DNA from: Mycobacterium sp. ITM-2016-00317
GTDB taxonomy: Bacteria > Actinomycetota > Actinomycetes > Mycobacteriales > Mycobacteriaceae
NCBI RefSeq assembly: GCF_002968295.1
Contig: NZ_CP134399.1
Span: 1,302,001 to 1,366,000, forward strand
Length of the DNA stretch: 64,000 bases
Direction: 5' to 3'
Shown: in pieces, positions 26,062-37,208 of the stretch
Position numbering within the stretch: position 1 is the stretch's first letter
How the letters are laid out: the number at the start of each line of letters is the position of its first letter
Program-made: the position numbers and the translations under genes
Notes under the pieces: model-generated
Told to the model about the DNA's origin: nothing
The model's input: only the letters and a program-made list of their open reading frames with translations
Database searches by the model: none

Positions 26062-27276
26062 TCATGCCGGCAGGCTGCTCCGCAGGACCGGCGCCGAGTG
26101 CCCCCAGTCGGCGTGCACCCGGTTCAGCAGGGCTTCGTACCGCTCGGCGGTGCGCCGCCACGAGTGCGGGTCGGCATGGGCCCTGCCCACCAGCGGCAAC
26201 GCGATGCGGATGCCGTCGGCGAGTGCGTCGGGGTCGCCGGGTGGCACCAGCACGGCGCCGGAGTATCCCTCGGTGGCCTCGACCAGTCCGCCGACCGATG
26301 TGGTCACCACGGGCAGGCCGCAGCTCATCGCGATGTGCAACGGCCCCGACGCCGAGGACCGGCGATAGGGGAGCACGACAAGGTCTGCCGTGGCGAAGAA
26401 TCCGGGGACTTCGTGGTCGGCGACGTAGCGGTCCACGACGGTGAGCCGGTCGGCGGGCAGGAGCGACCTGAGTTCGTCCAGCGGCTGCCGGTAGCCCTGC
26501 CACACCTCACCGACCACGCTGAGGTGGATGTCCACTCCGGACTCGACGAGCAGCCGGACCGCGTCGGCCAGGTCGGCGTGGCCCTTGTACGGGCGCACCA
26601 CGCCGAAGATGAGCACGCGGACAGGTTGCGGTGCAACGGATTCGGCGCGAGAGTCGATCTCCCGCTGCTCGGCGTGCTGCGGATAGGGGCCGTGCAGGAT
26701 GACCTCGACCGGCAGCTGGGCCAGCCGCGGGTAGGCCGCGGTGAGTTCACGGCGGTCGAAGTCCGAGTGGACGACGATCGCGTCGGCGCGCTCCAGCAGC
26801 AGGTTCATCCCGGCGCGGGTGTACCGGCCGACCAGCGGCAGTCCGGCTTCGCCGATGTCCTGCGTCTCGTGGAACTCGATCACCAGGCGTGCCCCGGCGC
26901 GTTTGGCCAGCCATGCGATGACCAGGTAGCTGTGCAGCACGGTGGCGGTCCACCACTGCAGGATCACCACGGTGGGTTGGGTCCGGCGCCAGAACCGCCA
27001 GGCGCCGACGGCCGACGGTCCCCAGAACCAGTCCAGGCCGTTGAACACCGAAACCTTTGGCAGCGGCAGCATCCCGTCGGTGCTGCCGACCCGGGCGCGG
27101 CCGGGGTAGAGCACGCGGGGGCACAATCTGCGCAGCAGCAGCGCGGCCACGGGCCCACGTTCGGCCAGTGCGTCGGTCAGCAGCGCCGTGTAATAGCTGA
27201 CACCGGACAGGAATCGGTCCCCCGGACCGACGATCAGAGCTACGGGCCTGCGCCCCCCGGCGCGCCCGTGGCTCAC
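26062..27276 (-). CDS. GT4-family glycosyltransferase
   Basis: 404 residues from GTG 27276. GT-B fold: N-terminal donor-independent domain with ALIVGPGDRFLSGVSYYTAL and RLVIEFHETQDIGE; C-terminal nucleotide-sugar domain with VRVLIFGVVRPYKGH, LVVLPYRRSSASGPLHIAMS and GLPVVTTSVGGLVEATEG, where the last Glu fits the EX7E motif. Sugar and acceptor unknown. The GTG overlaps the stop codon of the upstream GT2 gene by 3 bp (GTGA), so they are translationally coupled. Confidence 0.9.
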   Translation of the reverse strand: MSHGRAGGRRPVALIVGPGDRFLSGVSYYTALLTDALAERGPVAALLLRRLCPRVLYPGRARVGSTDGMLPLPKVSVFNGLDWFWGPSAVGAWRFWRRTQPTVVILQWWTATVLHSYLVIAWLAKRAGARLVIEFHETQDIGEAGLPLVGRYTRAGMNLLLERADAIVVHSDFDRRELTAAYPRLAQLPVEVILHGPYPQHAEQREIDSRAESVAPQPVRVLIFGVVRPYKGHADLADAVRLLVESGVDIHLSVVGEVWQGYRQPLDELRSLLPADRLTVVDRYVADHEVPGFFATADLVVLPYRRSSASGPLHIAMSCGLPVVTTSVGGLVEATEGYSGAVLVPPGDPDALADGIRIALPLVGRAHADPHSWRRTAERYEALLNRVHADWGHSAPVLRSSLPA

Positions 27277-28148
27277 GCAGTTGTCCCGATGCGATCGCCG
27301 GCGTGCACCCGCCTGCGGACCGATTGGACGACGTGGCCGCTGAGGCCCGCGTGGTGCCCGCGCAGCACGGTCCGCAGCACCCGGATGCCGTCGCTCACCG
27401 AGTGCAGGTTGGACTTGCCCGCCCGTCGCGGCAGTTCGAGGCTCGGTACCTCGGCGACCCGCAGACCCGCGCGCATGGCGTGCACGACCATCTCGGCCTC
27501 GATCTCGAAACCGGTCGCGGACAGGGCCAGCACGTCCAGGTAACGGCGGTGGAAGGCGCAGAATCCGTAGCAGAGGTCGGTGAGGTCGGCGCGGTACAGC
27601 GCGTTGAACACCCCCAGCAGGAACCGGTTGCCCAGCCGGCGGAACCGGGTGATGTCCAGCGAGCCGCCGCCCGGGATGAAGCGGGAGCCCTTGACGAAGT
27701 CGTAGCCGTTGGCCAGGAAGTGGACGTAGTGGGTGATCTCGTCCGGGGTCATGCTGCCGTCCGCGTCCATCATCACGATGATGTCGCCGGAGGCGGCCAG
27801 GAATCCCGTCCTCAGGGCGCTGCCCTTGCCGACCCCCTCTTGGGCCACGACCTTGACGTCCGGCCTGCAGCGCTGGGCGGTGATCAGAGTGGCGTCGGTC
27901 GATTTCCCGTCGACGAGGATCACCTCGTCGACGTCGTCGGCGATGCGCTCGAGCACCCAACCGATGTTGCGGGCCTCGTTCTTGACCGGGATCACCAGGC
28001 TGACCGACGGCGCCGTGTCGGCACCGAACGCGGCTTTGCTGCGCGGGTTGCTTCGGTGGCCGGCGTGCTCGGTGGCAACAGCGCGAACCCCCAGCGATGG
28101 GGATGCATTTCCCTGCTGGAAACCGTTCGCAATATGTTGCTCAGTCAT
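27273..28148 (-). CDS. GT2-family glycosyltransferase (polyprenyl-phosphate sugar transferase type)
   Basis: 291 residues from ATG 28148. GT-A fold with SLVIPVKNEARNIGWVLERI, DEVILVDGKSTDAT, GKGSALRTGFLAASG and the metal-binding DADGS (DXD). The later FVKGSRFIPGGGSLDITRFR region is typical of DPM1-like enzymes. Residues 1-45 form a non-conserved extension, and no C-terminal membrane anchor is present. First gene of the three-gene leftward glycan cluster. Confidence 0.9.
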   Translation of the reverse strand: MTEQHIANGFQQGNASPSLGVRAVATEHAGHRSNPRSKAAFGADTAPSVSLVIPVKNEARNIGWVLERIADDVDEVILVDGKSTDATLITAQRCRPDVKVVAQEGVGKGSALRTGFLAASGDIIVMMDADGSMTPDEITHYVHFLANGYDFVKGSRFIPGGGSLDITRFRRLGNRFLLGVFNALYRADLTDLCYGFCAFHRRYLDVLALSATGFEIEAEMVVHAMRAGLRVAEVPSLELPRRAGKSNLHSVSDGIRVLRTVLRGHHAGLSGHVVQSVRRRVHAGDRIGTTA

Positions 28149-28536
28149 TCGGACCCCCCGTAGACCTGACTGTGATTCAGTGAATGTCAGTTGATTAGCT
28201 GGTATCGCACCGAGCTGTGCGCGGCAGCATGATGAACCTCACGCTAGCACCGGCTCTGGGGGCGTGCAATACAGTTCAGGGCCTGTTCACGGAGCATCGC
28301 GGATTGGCTTCGGGATCCGGCTAGCGAGTTCGTAAATATTCGCTGTGTGCCTGACAGCGATGATGTTTGACTCGTCAAACAATTTCACCGAAATGTATGT
28401 CCGTGATCTTGTCGTGACCTGCGATTGCGCGAATTCGAAAACAAATGACGCCGTCGAAATTCGATACGAGAACAACACCGCAAAACGGCGGGGCGGCGGC
28501 CGCCGAGCGATCTGACGGCTGCCGAGTGTGCCGGGC
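28149..28536. other. Intergenic region with lower GC content
   Basis: 388 bp upstream of the glycan cluster. GC drops clearly between about 28320 and 28480. A 63-codon minus-strand ORF (28287-28478) is possible but lacks a ribosome site and family resemblance. The segment may contain the promoter of the GT2 gene or be a recently acquired spacer. Confidence 0.4.
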
Positions 28537-29268
28537 TCAGCCCAGCGTCGCGCGGACGCAGACCGTGACGTAGGGCAGAGCCAGTCCGGAACTGTTGGCC
28601 AGCGCCGGGTGGGTGGCCAACAGCTCGCGGACCCGGTCCAGCGTGCGGGCCCGCACCTTCTCCGGCGAGGTGATGCAGTAGCTGCGCGAGGCCACCAGGT
28701 CGATCAGCGCCTGCGGCGTCAGATAGCTCGTCCACTCGACCTGGTGCCGCGCCACATCGGTGAACGGGGCAGGAAGGTCGACGCTCTGGGTGAACGGGTC
28801 GACCTCGTGGCCGATGATCGCCCCGAGGTCCTTGACCCAGCCCAGTCGTTCGTCACGGTTGTTCCAGACCAGGCCGAGACGGCCGCCGGGCCGCAGCACC
28901 CGGGCCACCTCTTTGACCGCGCGTTCGGGGTCGAACCAGTGCCAGGCCTGCGCGACCAGCACCGCGTCGACGCTGTCGTCGGGCAGCGGGATGTCCTCGG
29001 CGGTGCCGAGCAGGGCGGGGGTGTCGGGCAGCGACGAGCTGAGCAGCTCCAGCATCTCCGGCAGGGGGTCGACGGCGACCACGTCGAGATCCCGCTCGAC
29101 CAGTCGGGTGGTCAGCTTGCCGGTGCCGGCCCCGAGGTCCAGCACATCGCGTGCGCCATCGGGCAGCAGCCAATCGATCGCCTCCGGCGGGTACGACGGA
29201 CGTCCCCGCTCGTAGGCGGCCGCCTCCGCCCCGAACGACAGGGAACGGTGATCCGCGGACCCACTCAC
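28537..29268 (-). CDS. SAM-dependent methyltransferase (Rv3342-like)
   Basis: 243 residues from GTG 29268. UbiE/COQ5-like fold: [16 protein letters not shown] (motif I), [27 protein letters not shown] and [14 protein letters not shown]. The start overlaps the metX stop codon (GTGA). In M. tuberculosis the same order metC-metA-Rv3342 occurs, so it is probably the third gene of the SAM-IV-controlled operon. Substrate unknown. Confidence 0.9.
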   Translation of the reverse strand: MSGSADHRSLSFGAEAAAYERGRPSYPPEAIDWLLPDGARDVLDLGAGTGKLTTRLVERDLDVVAVDPLPEMLELLSSSLPDTPALLGTAEDIPLPDDSVDAVLVAQAWHWFDPERAVKEVARVLRPGGRLGLVWNNRDERLGWVKDLGAIIGHEVDPFTQSVDLPAPFTDVARHQVEWTSYLTPQALIDLVASRSYCITSPEKVRARTLDRVRELLATHPALANSSGLALPYVTVCVRATLG

Positions 29269-30391
29269 CGTGACGCCAGCTCCAGCGTGCGCCGGATCAG
29301 CTCGCCCACCGCGTCGGTCTCGACCAGGAAGCCGTCGTGACCGTACTGGGACTCCACCACGTCGAGCCCGTCACAGCCGGGCAGCAGCTCGGCCAGCTCG
29401 GCCTGCAGCCGCAGCGGATAGAGCCGGTCGGTGGTGATCCCGCCGACGACGGCGGGCACCGGGCAACTCTGCAGTGCGGCCGCCACCCCGCCGCGGCCGC
29501 GGCCGACGTCATGGCTGGACAGCGCATCGGTGAGCGCGACGTAGGTGCCGGCATCAAAGCGCGCCAACAACTTTCGGCCCTGGTATTCCAGGTAGCTCTG
29601 CACCGCGTAACGGCCGCCGGTGGCCGGGTCCTCTTCGAGCTGCGCGTCGTTTCCGAAGCGCTCGTCTAGTTCGGTCTCGCCGCGGTACGTCAGATGAGCG
29701 AAGCGCCGGGCGATCTCCAGGCGGCGGCGGGGAAGCGCCCGGTGTCGTGGTAGTCGCCGCCGCACCAGTTGGGATCGGCCTTGATTGCGGCGACCTGGGT
29801 GCTCTGCGTGCCGATCTGGTCGGCGGTCGCGCGCGCGCCGACCGCCAGCACCAGTGCGGCGCGGACGCTGTGCGGATAGGTCACCATCCACTCCAGAGCC
29901 CTTGCGCCGCCCATGGATCCGCCGATCACCGCAGCGGCCTCGGTGATCCCGAACCGTTCCAGGGCCGCCACGTCGGCGGCCACCTGGTCGCGCACCGAGA
30001 TCGTCGGAAACCTTGAGCCCCAGGGCTTTCCGTCGGGGCCGGGCGAGCTGGGGCCGGTCGATCCGCGGCAGCCGCCCAACACGTTCGTCGAGATCGCGCA
30101 CCAGCGGTCGGTGTCGATCGGGGCGCCGGGGCCTGCCACGCCGTCCCACCAGCCCGGCGTCGGATGATCAGGGCCCGCGGGCCCGGTGATGTGCGAATCG
30201 CCGGTCAGCGCGTGCAGCACGACCACGGCGTTGTCGCGGTTGGGCGAGAGCTCACCCCAGCGCTGCACCGCGATCGACACGTCGTCGATGACCTCGCCGT
30301 TCTCCAGGGTCAGCGGACCGATGTCGACGATGCCGATCTGGCCTTCGGGGGGCAGCGCCACGCGATCGGTCAGGATGTCCACAATCGTCAT
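29265..30391 (-). pseudogene. metX: Homoserine O-acetyltransferase MetX, one frame break
   Basis: About 375 residues when joined. It acetylates homoserine with acetyl-CoA, the first committed step of methionine synthesis in mycobacteria. The alpha/beta-hydrolase fold carries the nucleophile elbow [12 protein letters not shown] and the catalytic His in [12 protein letters not shown]. The N-terminal part reads from ATG 30391 to about 29724; the C-terminal part ([18 protein letters not shown] onward) continues in another frame. A missing G in GCCGCCG-CCTGGAG on the coding strand explains it. The gene is essential for methionine prototrophy, so an assembly error is more likely than true loss. ATG overlaps the metC stop codon (TGATG). 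Confidence 0.9.
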
Positions 30392-31746
30392 CAGAACGAC
30401 GCCAAGGTGTTCGGGTCGGCGTCGGCGGCGACGCTGAACGGCTTGGCAGCCGCGAATCCCTGCTCCAGGTCGGCGATGATGTCGTCGATGCCCTCGATAC
30501 CGACGGCCAGCCGCACCAGCCCCGGCGTCACTCCGCTGGCGAGTTGTTCGTCGGCGGACAGCTGCTGATGCGTCGTCGACGCCGGATGGATCACCAGCGA
30601 GCGCACATCACCGATGTTGGCGACGTGGCTGTGCAGGGTCAGCGCGTTGACGAACGCCTTGCCCGCCTCGACCCCGCCGGCCAGCTCGAATGCGAGCACC
30701 GCGCCGGTTCCCTTGGGCGCCAGCTTCTTTCCGAGGTCGTGCCACGGGGACGACGCAAGGCCGGCGTAGTTCACCGACACCACGTCCGGGTGGGCCTCGA
30801 GGAATTCGGCCACCCGCTGGGCGTTCGCGACGTGGCGCTCCATGCGCAGGCTCAGCGTCTCGAGACCCTGGGCGACCAGGAACGCGTTGAACGGCGCCGC
30901 GGCGGGACCGAGGTCACGCAACAGCTGTACGCGCGCCTTGAGGGCGTACGCGGGCGGGCCGAGTTCGGCGAACACCACACCGTGGTAGGAGGGGTCCGGG
31001 CTGGTGAAGCCCGGGAACCGGCCGTTTGTCCAGTCGAAGGTGCCGCCGTCGACGATCACACCGGCGATCGCCGTGCCGTGCCCGCCGAGGTACTTGGTCG
31101 CCGAATGGACCACGATGTCGGCGCCGTGGCTCAGCGGCTGGATCAGGTACGGCGTGGCGATGGTGTTGTCGACGATCAGCGGCACACCGACCTCGTGCGC
31201 GACGCCGGCCACGCCCGGGATGTCGAGGACGTCTATTTTCGGGTTGGAGATCGTCTCGCCGAAGAACGCCTTGGTGTTCGGCCGGGCGGCGGCCCGCCAG
31301 GACTCCAGGTCGTCGGGGTTCTCCACGAACGACACCTCGATGCCGAGCTTGGGCAGCGTGTAGTGGAACAGGTTGTAGGTGCCGCCGTACAGCCGCGGGC
31401 TGGAGACGATGTGGTCACCGCTGTTGGCGATGTTGAGGATCGCGAGCGTCTCGGCTGCCTGCCCGGAGGACAGGAACAGTGCCGCCACACCACCTTCCAG
31501 CGCCGCGATGCGCTGCTCGACCACGTCCTGGGTCGGGTTCATGATGCGGGTGTAGATGTTGCCGGGTTCGGCCAGGCCGAACAGCGCGGCCGCGTGGTCG
31601 GTGCTGTCGAAGGTGTAACTGGTGGTCTGGTAGATCGGCAGGGCCCTGGCATGGGTGGCGGTGTCGGGCGTCTGGCCCGCGTGCACCTGCTTGGTCTCGA
31701 ACGACCAATGGGCGCTGTTGTCGGACACCGGACTGTTATCGGACAT
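30391..31746 (-). CDS. metC: O-acetylhomoserine sulfhydrylase (MetC/MetY type, Rv3340-like)
   Basis: 451 residues from ATG 31746 with AGAGGA 8 nt upstream. PLP enzyme that makes homocysteine from O-acetylhomoserine and sulfide. The Cys/Met metabolism PLP fold is clear: [46 protein letters not shown], and the PLP lysine in [11 protein letters not shown]. First gene of the metC-metX-methyltransferase operon; a SAM-IV riboswitch occupies its 5' leader. Confidence 0.96.
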   Translation of the reverse strand: MSDNSPVSDNSAHWSFETKQVHAGQTPDTATHARALPIYQTTSYTFDSTDHAAALFGLAEPGNIYTRIMNPTQDVVEQRIAALEGGVAALFLSSGQAAETLAILNIANSGDHIVSSPRLYGGTYNLFHYTLPKLGIEVSFVENPDDLESWRAAARPNTKAFFGETISNPKIDVLDIPGVAGVAHEVGVPLIVDNTIATPYLIQPLSHGADIVVHSATKYLGGHGTAIAGVIVDGGTFDWTNGRFPGFTSPDPSYHGVVFAELGPPAYALKARVQLLRDLGPAAAPFNAFLVAQGLETLSLRMERHVANAQRVAEFLEAHPDVVSVNYAGLASSPWHDLGKKLAPKGTGAVLAFELAGGVEAGKAFVNALTLHSHVANIGDVRSLVIHPASTTHQQLSADEQLASGVTPGLVRLAVGIEGIDDIIADLEQGFAAAKPFSVAADADPNTLASF

Positions 31747-31786
31747 CGTCGTGCTCCTCTGTGGAACAGGGGCCCGATTGACAGCG

Positions 31787-31906
31787 GACCCGCGCTTGCC
31801 TTATAGCCGTGTTCGGCTACTCAACCTGGTCGTCTCCCGGGGCACCCCACCGCGGTTGGAGGGTTGCCGGCCAGCGAGCCGGGGCTTGACGCTGGCACTC
31901 ATGACC
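31787..31906 (-). ncRNA. SAM-IV riboswitch in the metC leader
   Basis: On the minus strand this 120-nt stretch follows the mycobacterial SAM-IV RNA closely: GGTCATGAGTGCCAGCG at the 5' end, the AAGCCCCGGCTCGCTGGCC core, CCGGCAACCCTCCAACCGCG, GTGGGGTGCCCCGGG, then GACCAGGTTGAGTAGCC and a 3' pseudoknot/P5 region ending GCAAGCGCGGGTC. It ends 40 nt before the metC start and begins about 8 nt after a TACAGT -10 box. SAM binding is expected to switch off the methionine operon, probably by occluding translation. Confidence 0.93.
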
Positions 31907-31913
31907 GAGACGA

Positions 31914-31919
31914 ACTGTA
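31914..31919 (-). promoter_or_regulatory. -10 box of the metC operon
   Basis: TACAGT on the minus strand (context GAGATACAGTTCG), 7 nt upstream of the first riboswitch base. Confidence 0.55.
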
Positions 31920-31964
31920 TCTCAAGCGGGACAGACGGTGCCACCGGACCCGCTGACCAGGGCG

Positions 31965-32795
31965 TTAGCCGAGGGCGGTGCGCGGTGTGCGGTGTTCGTC
32001 GACGAACGTCGCGATCAGCTCGGTGATCACGTCGGGGGTCTCGAGCATCGGGATGTGGCCGACGCCGTCGAGACGCACCACTTTGGCGTCGTCGGGCAGG
32101 TGGGTCAGGAAGTACCGGTTGCCGCGCGGCGTCGGGAACACGCGGTCCTTCTCGCACAGCACCAGCTGGGTCGGGGCGCCCAGCGAGGCGAGTTCCAGCA
32201 GCCCGGGCAGGCGCAGAGTCTTGACCAGTAACTGGAGGTAGGCGCTGCAGTGGGTGGCGTCCTGCACCAGTAGTCGCAGGTCCTCCTCGGACGGGCCGTC
32301 GGCGGGTCCGCTGACCGGCAGCGTGGCCAGCCGGCGGACGCCGGGCAGTTTCAGGATCCGCGGCCCGAGCAGTCGGGCGGCGATCAGCGCCGGCCCGCCG
32401 AGGATGAACTTCAACACCGTCTCGTACTTCGACACCGAGTGGTGCGGCCAGCCGCCTGCGGGGGCGATCGCGGTGAGCGTGCGGGCGCGACCCCGTCGTT
32501 CCAGCTCGAAGGCGACCCACCCGCCCAGCGAGTTGCCGACGATGTGCGCGGTCTCCCAGCCGAGCTCGTCCATCCGGCGTTCCACGTCCTCGACCAGGGC
32601 ATGGGTGTCGAGCAGCCAGGACGGGGACGGGTTGCCGCCGTGATGGCCGACCATCGTGGGCGCGTACACCTCGAACCGGCCGGTGTCGGCGAGTTGGCCG
32701 GCCACCGTGCGCCACACGTTCTGCGAGCACAGGAACGGGTGCAGCAGCAGGACGGGTTCTCCTGATCCGGCGTGGATCGGCTCTCGCGGTGCCAT
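31965..32795 (-). CDS. Alpha/beta hydrolase (Rv3337-Rv3338 region type)
   Basis: 276 residues from ATG 32795. Fold markers: EPVLLLHPFLCSQNVWR (oxyanion region), nucleophile Ser in IVGNSLGGWVAFEL, acid in LVLCEKDRVFPTP and His in GVGHIPMLETPD. Substrate unknown. It lies between the metC promoter and xth; in M. tuberculosis a split hydrolase gene occupies the same place between metC and trpS. The in-frame sequence upstream of 32795 overlaps xth and is not coding. Confidence 0.87.
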   Translation of the reverse strand: MAPREPIHAGSGEPVLLLHPFLCSQNVWRTVAGQLADTGRFEVYAPTMVGHHGGNPSPSWLLDTHALVEDVERRMDELGWETAHIVGNSLGGWVAFELERRGRARTLTAIAPAGGWPHHSVSKYETVLKFILGGPALIAARLLGPRILKLPGVRRLATLPVSGPADGPSEEDLRLLVQDATHCSAYLQLLVKTLRLPGLLELASLGAPTQLVLCEKDRVFPTPRGNRYFLTHLPDDAKVVRLDGVGHIPMLETPDVITELIATFVDEHRTPRTALG

Positions 32796-32854
32796 GTGCC
32801 CGACGATAAAGGTGGGACCGGCGGTACCGCAAGGATGCGGGCGGGGCGCTCGGC

Positions 32855-32860
32855 TAGGGT
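32855..32860 (+). promoter_or_regulatory. -10 box of xth
   Basis: TAGGGT ends 8 nt before GTG 32869. Confidence 0.4.
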
Positions 32861-32868
32861 CTGCCGTC

Positions 32869-33681
32869 GTGACGCGTCCCATCACGGTGAGCACCATCAA
32901 CGTCAACGGCATCCGCGCGGCGGTCAAACAGCGCTCCCTGGAGAACCTCGGCCTGCTCGTGTGGTTCAAGGAGACGACGGCGGACGTGGTGTGCTTGCAG
33001 GAGACCCGCGCCGACGACGATCAGCTCGCCGACGCGCTGGCCCCGGCGCTGGCCGACGGGTGGCACCTGGCGTCGGCGGCCCCGCATGTGAAGGGCCGCA
33101 ACGGGGTGGCCGTGCTGTCCCGTTCGCCTCTGAATGCTGTTCGGATCGGTTGTGGGGCAGAGGAGTTCGCTGCGCACGGCCGCTACATCGAGGTCGACAC
33201 CGCCGGGATCACGGTGGGCAGTGTGTACGTCCCGACCGGCGAGGCCGAAACGGATCGTCAGCTGGAGAAGGAACGGTTCATGGCCGCGGTGGGCGAGCGG
33301 ATGGCGGTGTTGCTGGCCGGCGGCCGGGACGCCGTGCTGTGCGGGGACTGGAACATCGCCCACACCGAGAACGACATCAAGAACTGGAAGGGCAATCTGA
33401 AGAAGTCCGGGTTCCTGCCGCAGGAACGCCAGTGGCTCACCGGGCTACTCGAGTCCGGCTGGGTGGACGTGGTGCGGCAGGCGCACCCCGAGACCGCAGG
33501 CCCGTACGCGTGGTGGTCGTGGCGCGGCAAGGCGTTCGACAACGACGCGGGCTGGCGCATCGACTACCACCTGGCTACGCCGGGGCTGGCCGCGCGCGTC
33601 GCGTCGGTCACCACCGAACGGCCCGCCGCCTATGCGCTGCGGTGGTCCGATCACTGCCCGGTGACGGTCGCCTACGCGTGA
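32869..33681 (+). CDS. xthA: Exodeoxyribonuclease III / AP endonuclease
   Basis: 270 residues from GTG 32869. Base-excision repair enzyme. Motifs of the EEP fold: STINVNGIRAA, CLQETRADDDQ (metal Glu), VLCGDWNIAHTENDIKNWKG (Asp-Asn pair), and the C-terminal WSDHCPVTVAYA (Asp-His). Normal length. It diverges from the hydrolase gene and precedes trpS on the same strand. Confidence 0.95.
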   Translation: MTRPITVSTINVNGIRAAVKQRSLENLGLLVWFKETTADVVCLQETRADDDQLADALAPALADGWHLASAAPHVKGRNGVAVLSRSPLNAVRIGCGAEEFAAHGRYIEVDTAGITVGSVYVPTGEAETDRQLEKERFMAAVGERMAVLLAGGRDAVLCGDWNIAHTENDIKNWKGNLKKSGFLPQERQWLTGLLESGWVDVVRQAHPETAGPYAWWSWRGKAFDNDAGWRIDYHLATPGLAARVASVTTERPAAYALRWSDHCPVTVAYA

Positions 33682-33716
33682 ATCCGGCGCGCCCAGGCAC
33701 CCTGATGGCGCCGTAG

Positions 33717-34775
<1,059 letters not shown>

Positions 34776-34804
34776 TCTCGATCACTCGGAGGGGGTCGGA
34801 TCGC

Positions 34805-35848
34805 ATGACATCTCCGCCCGCACCGGCTGACACCGAGGACAAACCCGGCCTGCTGGACCGGTGGCGGGCCCGGATGCCGTGGTTCGACCACGTGATGCGT
34901 GCCCAAGGCCGATACAAAGACTCCAAGGGCGACTTCTACGCCGCCGGTATCACCTACTTCACGATCTTCGCGCTGTTCCCGCTTCTGATGTTGGGCTTCT
35001 CCATCGCCGGTTTCGTGCTGGCCAATCAACCCGAACTGTTCGCGACGGTCGAGCAACGGATCCGCAGTTCGGTCAGCGGCGACCTCGGCACGCAGTTGAT
35101 CGATTTGATGGACTCGGCGATCAAGTCGCGCGGAACGGTCGGCATCATCGGGTTGGCGACCGCGGCGTGGGCCGGGCTCGGCTGGATGGCCAATCTACGT
35201 GAGGCGCTCAGCCAGATGTGGGGCCTCTACCGCGACGAGCTGCCGGGGTTTCTCAAGACCAAGCTGTCGGACCTGCTGGCGCTGCTGACGACGTTCGCCG
35301 CGATCCTCGTCACGCTCGCGCTGACCGCGCTGGGCAACACGTCGGTGATGGTCGGCGTGTTGGACCGACTCGGCATCCAGGACGCGCCGGGCCTGAGCCT
35401 GGTGCTGCGGGTCGCCTCGATCGCGGTGGCGGTGCTGGTGTCGTGGATGCTGTTCACCTACATGATCTTTCGGCTACCGCGGGAATCCGTCAGCTTCCGC
35501 AGCAGCGTGCGCGCCGGGTTGATCGCGGCGGTGGCGTTCGAGGTCTTCAAGTTTTTCGCCGCGGTGTACCTGAAGTCGGTGGTCACCGGCCCCGCGGGCG
35601 CGACGTTCGGGCCGGTGCTGGGTTTGATGGTGTTCGCCTACATCGTGTCCCGGCTGATCCTGTTCGCCACCGCGTGGGCGGCGACGATGCCCGAGAACAT
35701 GGCCGAGGAGCCCGTCCCGGCGCCGGGGCCCGCGGTGATCAACAACCGGATCATCGACCGGCCGGGCTTGCCGCTGTGGCAGGCAGGCGCCGCCGCGGCG
35801 GCGGGTGCGCTCGGCGCGTTGAGCCTCACGCGCAGGCGCAAGCCTTAG
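34805..35848 (+). CDS. YihY/BrkB family inner-membrane protein
   Basis: 347 residues from ATG 34805. About six membrane segments in residues 55-290, with [44 protein letters not shown] and [20 protein letters not shown], typical of the family. The C-terminus has one more hydrophobic stretch ([13 protein letters not shown]) and a basic end. Adjacent to trpS as in M. tuberculosis (Rv3335c). Function unclear; it was once misnamed ribonuclease BN. The stop codon overlaps that of convergent dacB by 3-4 bp. Confidence 0.92.
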   Translation: MTSPPAPADTEDKPGLLDRWRARMPWFDHVMRAQGRYKDSKGDFYAAGITYFTIFALFPLLMLGFSIAGFVLANQPELFATVEQRIRSSVSGDLGTQLIDLMDSAIKSRGTVGIIGLATAAWAGLGWMANLREALSQMWGLYRDELPGFLKTKLSDLLALLTTFAAILVTLALTALGNTSVMVGVLDRLGIQDAPGLSLVLRVASIAVAVLVSWMLFTYMIFRLPRESVSFRSSVRAGLIAAVAFEVFKFFAAVYLKSVVTGPAGATFGPVLGLMVFAYIVSRLILFATAWAATMPENMAEEPVPAPGPAVINNRIIDRPGLPLWQAGAAAAAGALGALSLTRRRKP

Positions 35849-37059
35849 CGGACAGGCCTGCGGTTGAGGGCCCGCGCACCCATGATCAGCATGAACACGA
35901 TCACCGCGCCGATCACCCCGACCCCGATCCGCACCGGCATCGCGTCGACGTCGGGCAGCGCGGCGTTGGCGGTGGTCGTGGTGCCTGCGGCGGCCGCGTC
36001 GGGGAGCGTCACCCCGAGTGACGGGTCGGGTTCGATGAGCGTGCCGACCTTCGTGCCGGGCGCGGACGCGAAGCCGTAGTCGAGCAGCCGGGCCGCCTGT
36101 TCCCAGGGCGCGATCGGCTGCCGGGTGCCGCGCAGCAGTACCGCCACCAGACGGCGGCCGTCGCGGGCGGCGGCGCCGACGAACGTCTGTCCGGCGTCGT
36201 CGGTGAAACCGGTCTTGCCGCCGAGGGCGCCGGGGTAGTTGGCGAGCAGCTTGTTGTCGTTCTCGATCGGGTAGCCCGCACCGTCGCGGCCGGGGAAGTT
36301 CGACGACCGGGTGGCGACGATGTCGGTGAACACCGGGTTGTTCCAGGCGTACCGGTAGAACAGGCCGATGTCGTAGGCCGAGGTGCTCATGCCGGGGCCG
36401 TCCAGCCCGGACGGCGTTGCGACCCTGGTGTCCCTGGCGCCGAGCTTGTCGGCCAGCGCGTTGAGTTTGGTCAGCGTGGCGTCCATGCCGCCCATCTGCA
36501 TGGCCAGTGCGTGCGCGGCGTCGTTGCCGGAGTACATGAGCAGGCCGTGCAGCAGGTCGTTGACGGAGTAGAAGCCGCCCGGCCCGACGCCGACCTTGGT
36601 GCCTTCCTGCGCGGCGTCCTCCTCGGTGCCGGGGACGACCTTGTGCAGCGGCAGGTCGTTGATCGCCTGCATCGCGGTCAGCACCTTGATCACGCTGGCG
36701 GGCCGGTGCCGGCCGTGCGGGTCGCGGGCGGCGATGACGTCGCCGGTGTCGAGGTCGGCGACCAGCCACGCCTCGGCGGACACGTCGCCGGGGACCGGGA
36801 GGCTGCCGGGCGCGGCGATGACACCGCAGCCGGACAGTGCGTCCCCGCCCATCGGTTTGGCCGGCACCGGGATCGGTCCTGGCGTCGGATCGCCGGGTGC
36901 GGGCACCTCGGACGCATCCACCGCGGGCGGCGTCGTCTCGCGGTACGGACACACGTTGGCCTCGGGTGGCGGCTGGGCCGCCGCGATCGGGGCCAGCGTC
37001 AGCATCGCAACGCTGACCAGCGCCGATGCGCGCGTCAGGACTGTCCGTATGGTCGCCAT
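35845..37059 (-). CDS. dacB: D-alanyl-D-alanine carboxypeptidase (DacB1-like, PBP5/6 family)
   Basis: 404 residues from ATG 37059. Removes the terminal D-Ala of peptidoglycan pentapeptides. Signal peptide ([15 protein letters not shown]), Pro-rich linker, then the serine penicillin-binding fold with SVIK at 122-125, SGN at 177-179 and KTG at 282-284. A C-terminal membrane segment ([20 protein letters not shown]) anchors it. Matches M. tuberculosis Rv3330. Confidence 0.95.
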   Translation of the reverse strand: MATIRTVLTRASALVSVAMLTLAPIAAAQPPPEANVCPYRETTPPAVDASEVPAPGDPTPGPIPVPAKPMGGDALSGCGVIAAPGSLPVPGDVSAEAWLVADLDTGDVIAARDPHGRHRPASVIKVLTAMQAINDLPLHKVVPGTEEDAAQEGTKVGVGPGGFYSVNDLLHGLLMYSGNDAAHALAMQMGGMDATLTKLNALADKLGARDTRVATPSGLDGPGMSTSAYDIGLFYRYAWNNPVFTDIVATRSSNFPGRDGAGYPIENDNKLLANYPGALGGKTGFTDDAGQTFVGAAARDGRRLVAVLLRGTRQPIAPWEQAARLLDYGFASAPGTKVGTLIEPDPSLGVTLPDAAAAGTTTTANAALPDVDAMPVRIGVGVIGAVIVFMLIMGARALNRRPVR

Positions 37060-37208
37060 CGTCTGCGCAGATTAGGCGATTCCGGGGGAGGGATCGGGGA
37101 GCCACGCGGTGACAGGTGAGGTTGTTGTTTCAGGAGTGACTCGGGCGGGTAGCGCCGGGGGCTGCCGAAACTAGGCTGTGGGAACCTCCGAGCCCCGCAA
37201 AGGTGTGC

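Noticed and set aside
28287..28478. 63-codon minus-strand ORF in the AT-richer gap
   Set aside because: No ribosome site, no recognisable family and atypical composition; kept only as part of the intergenic description.
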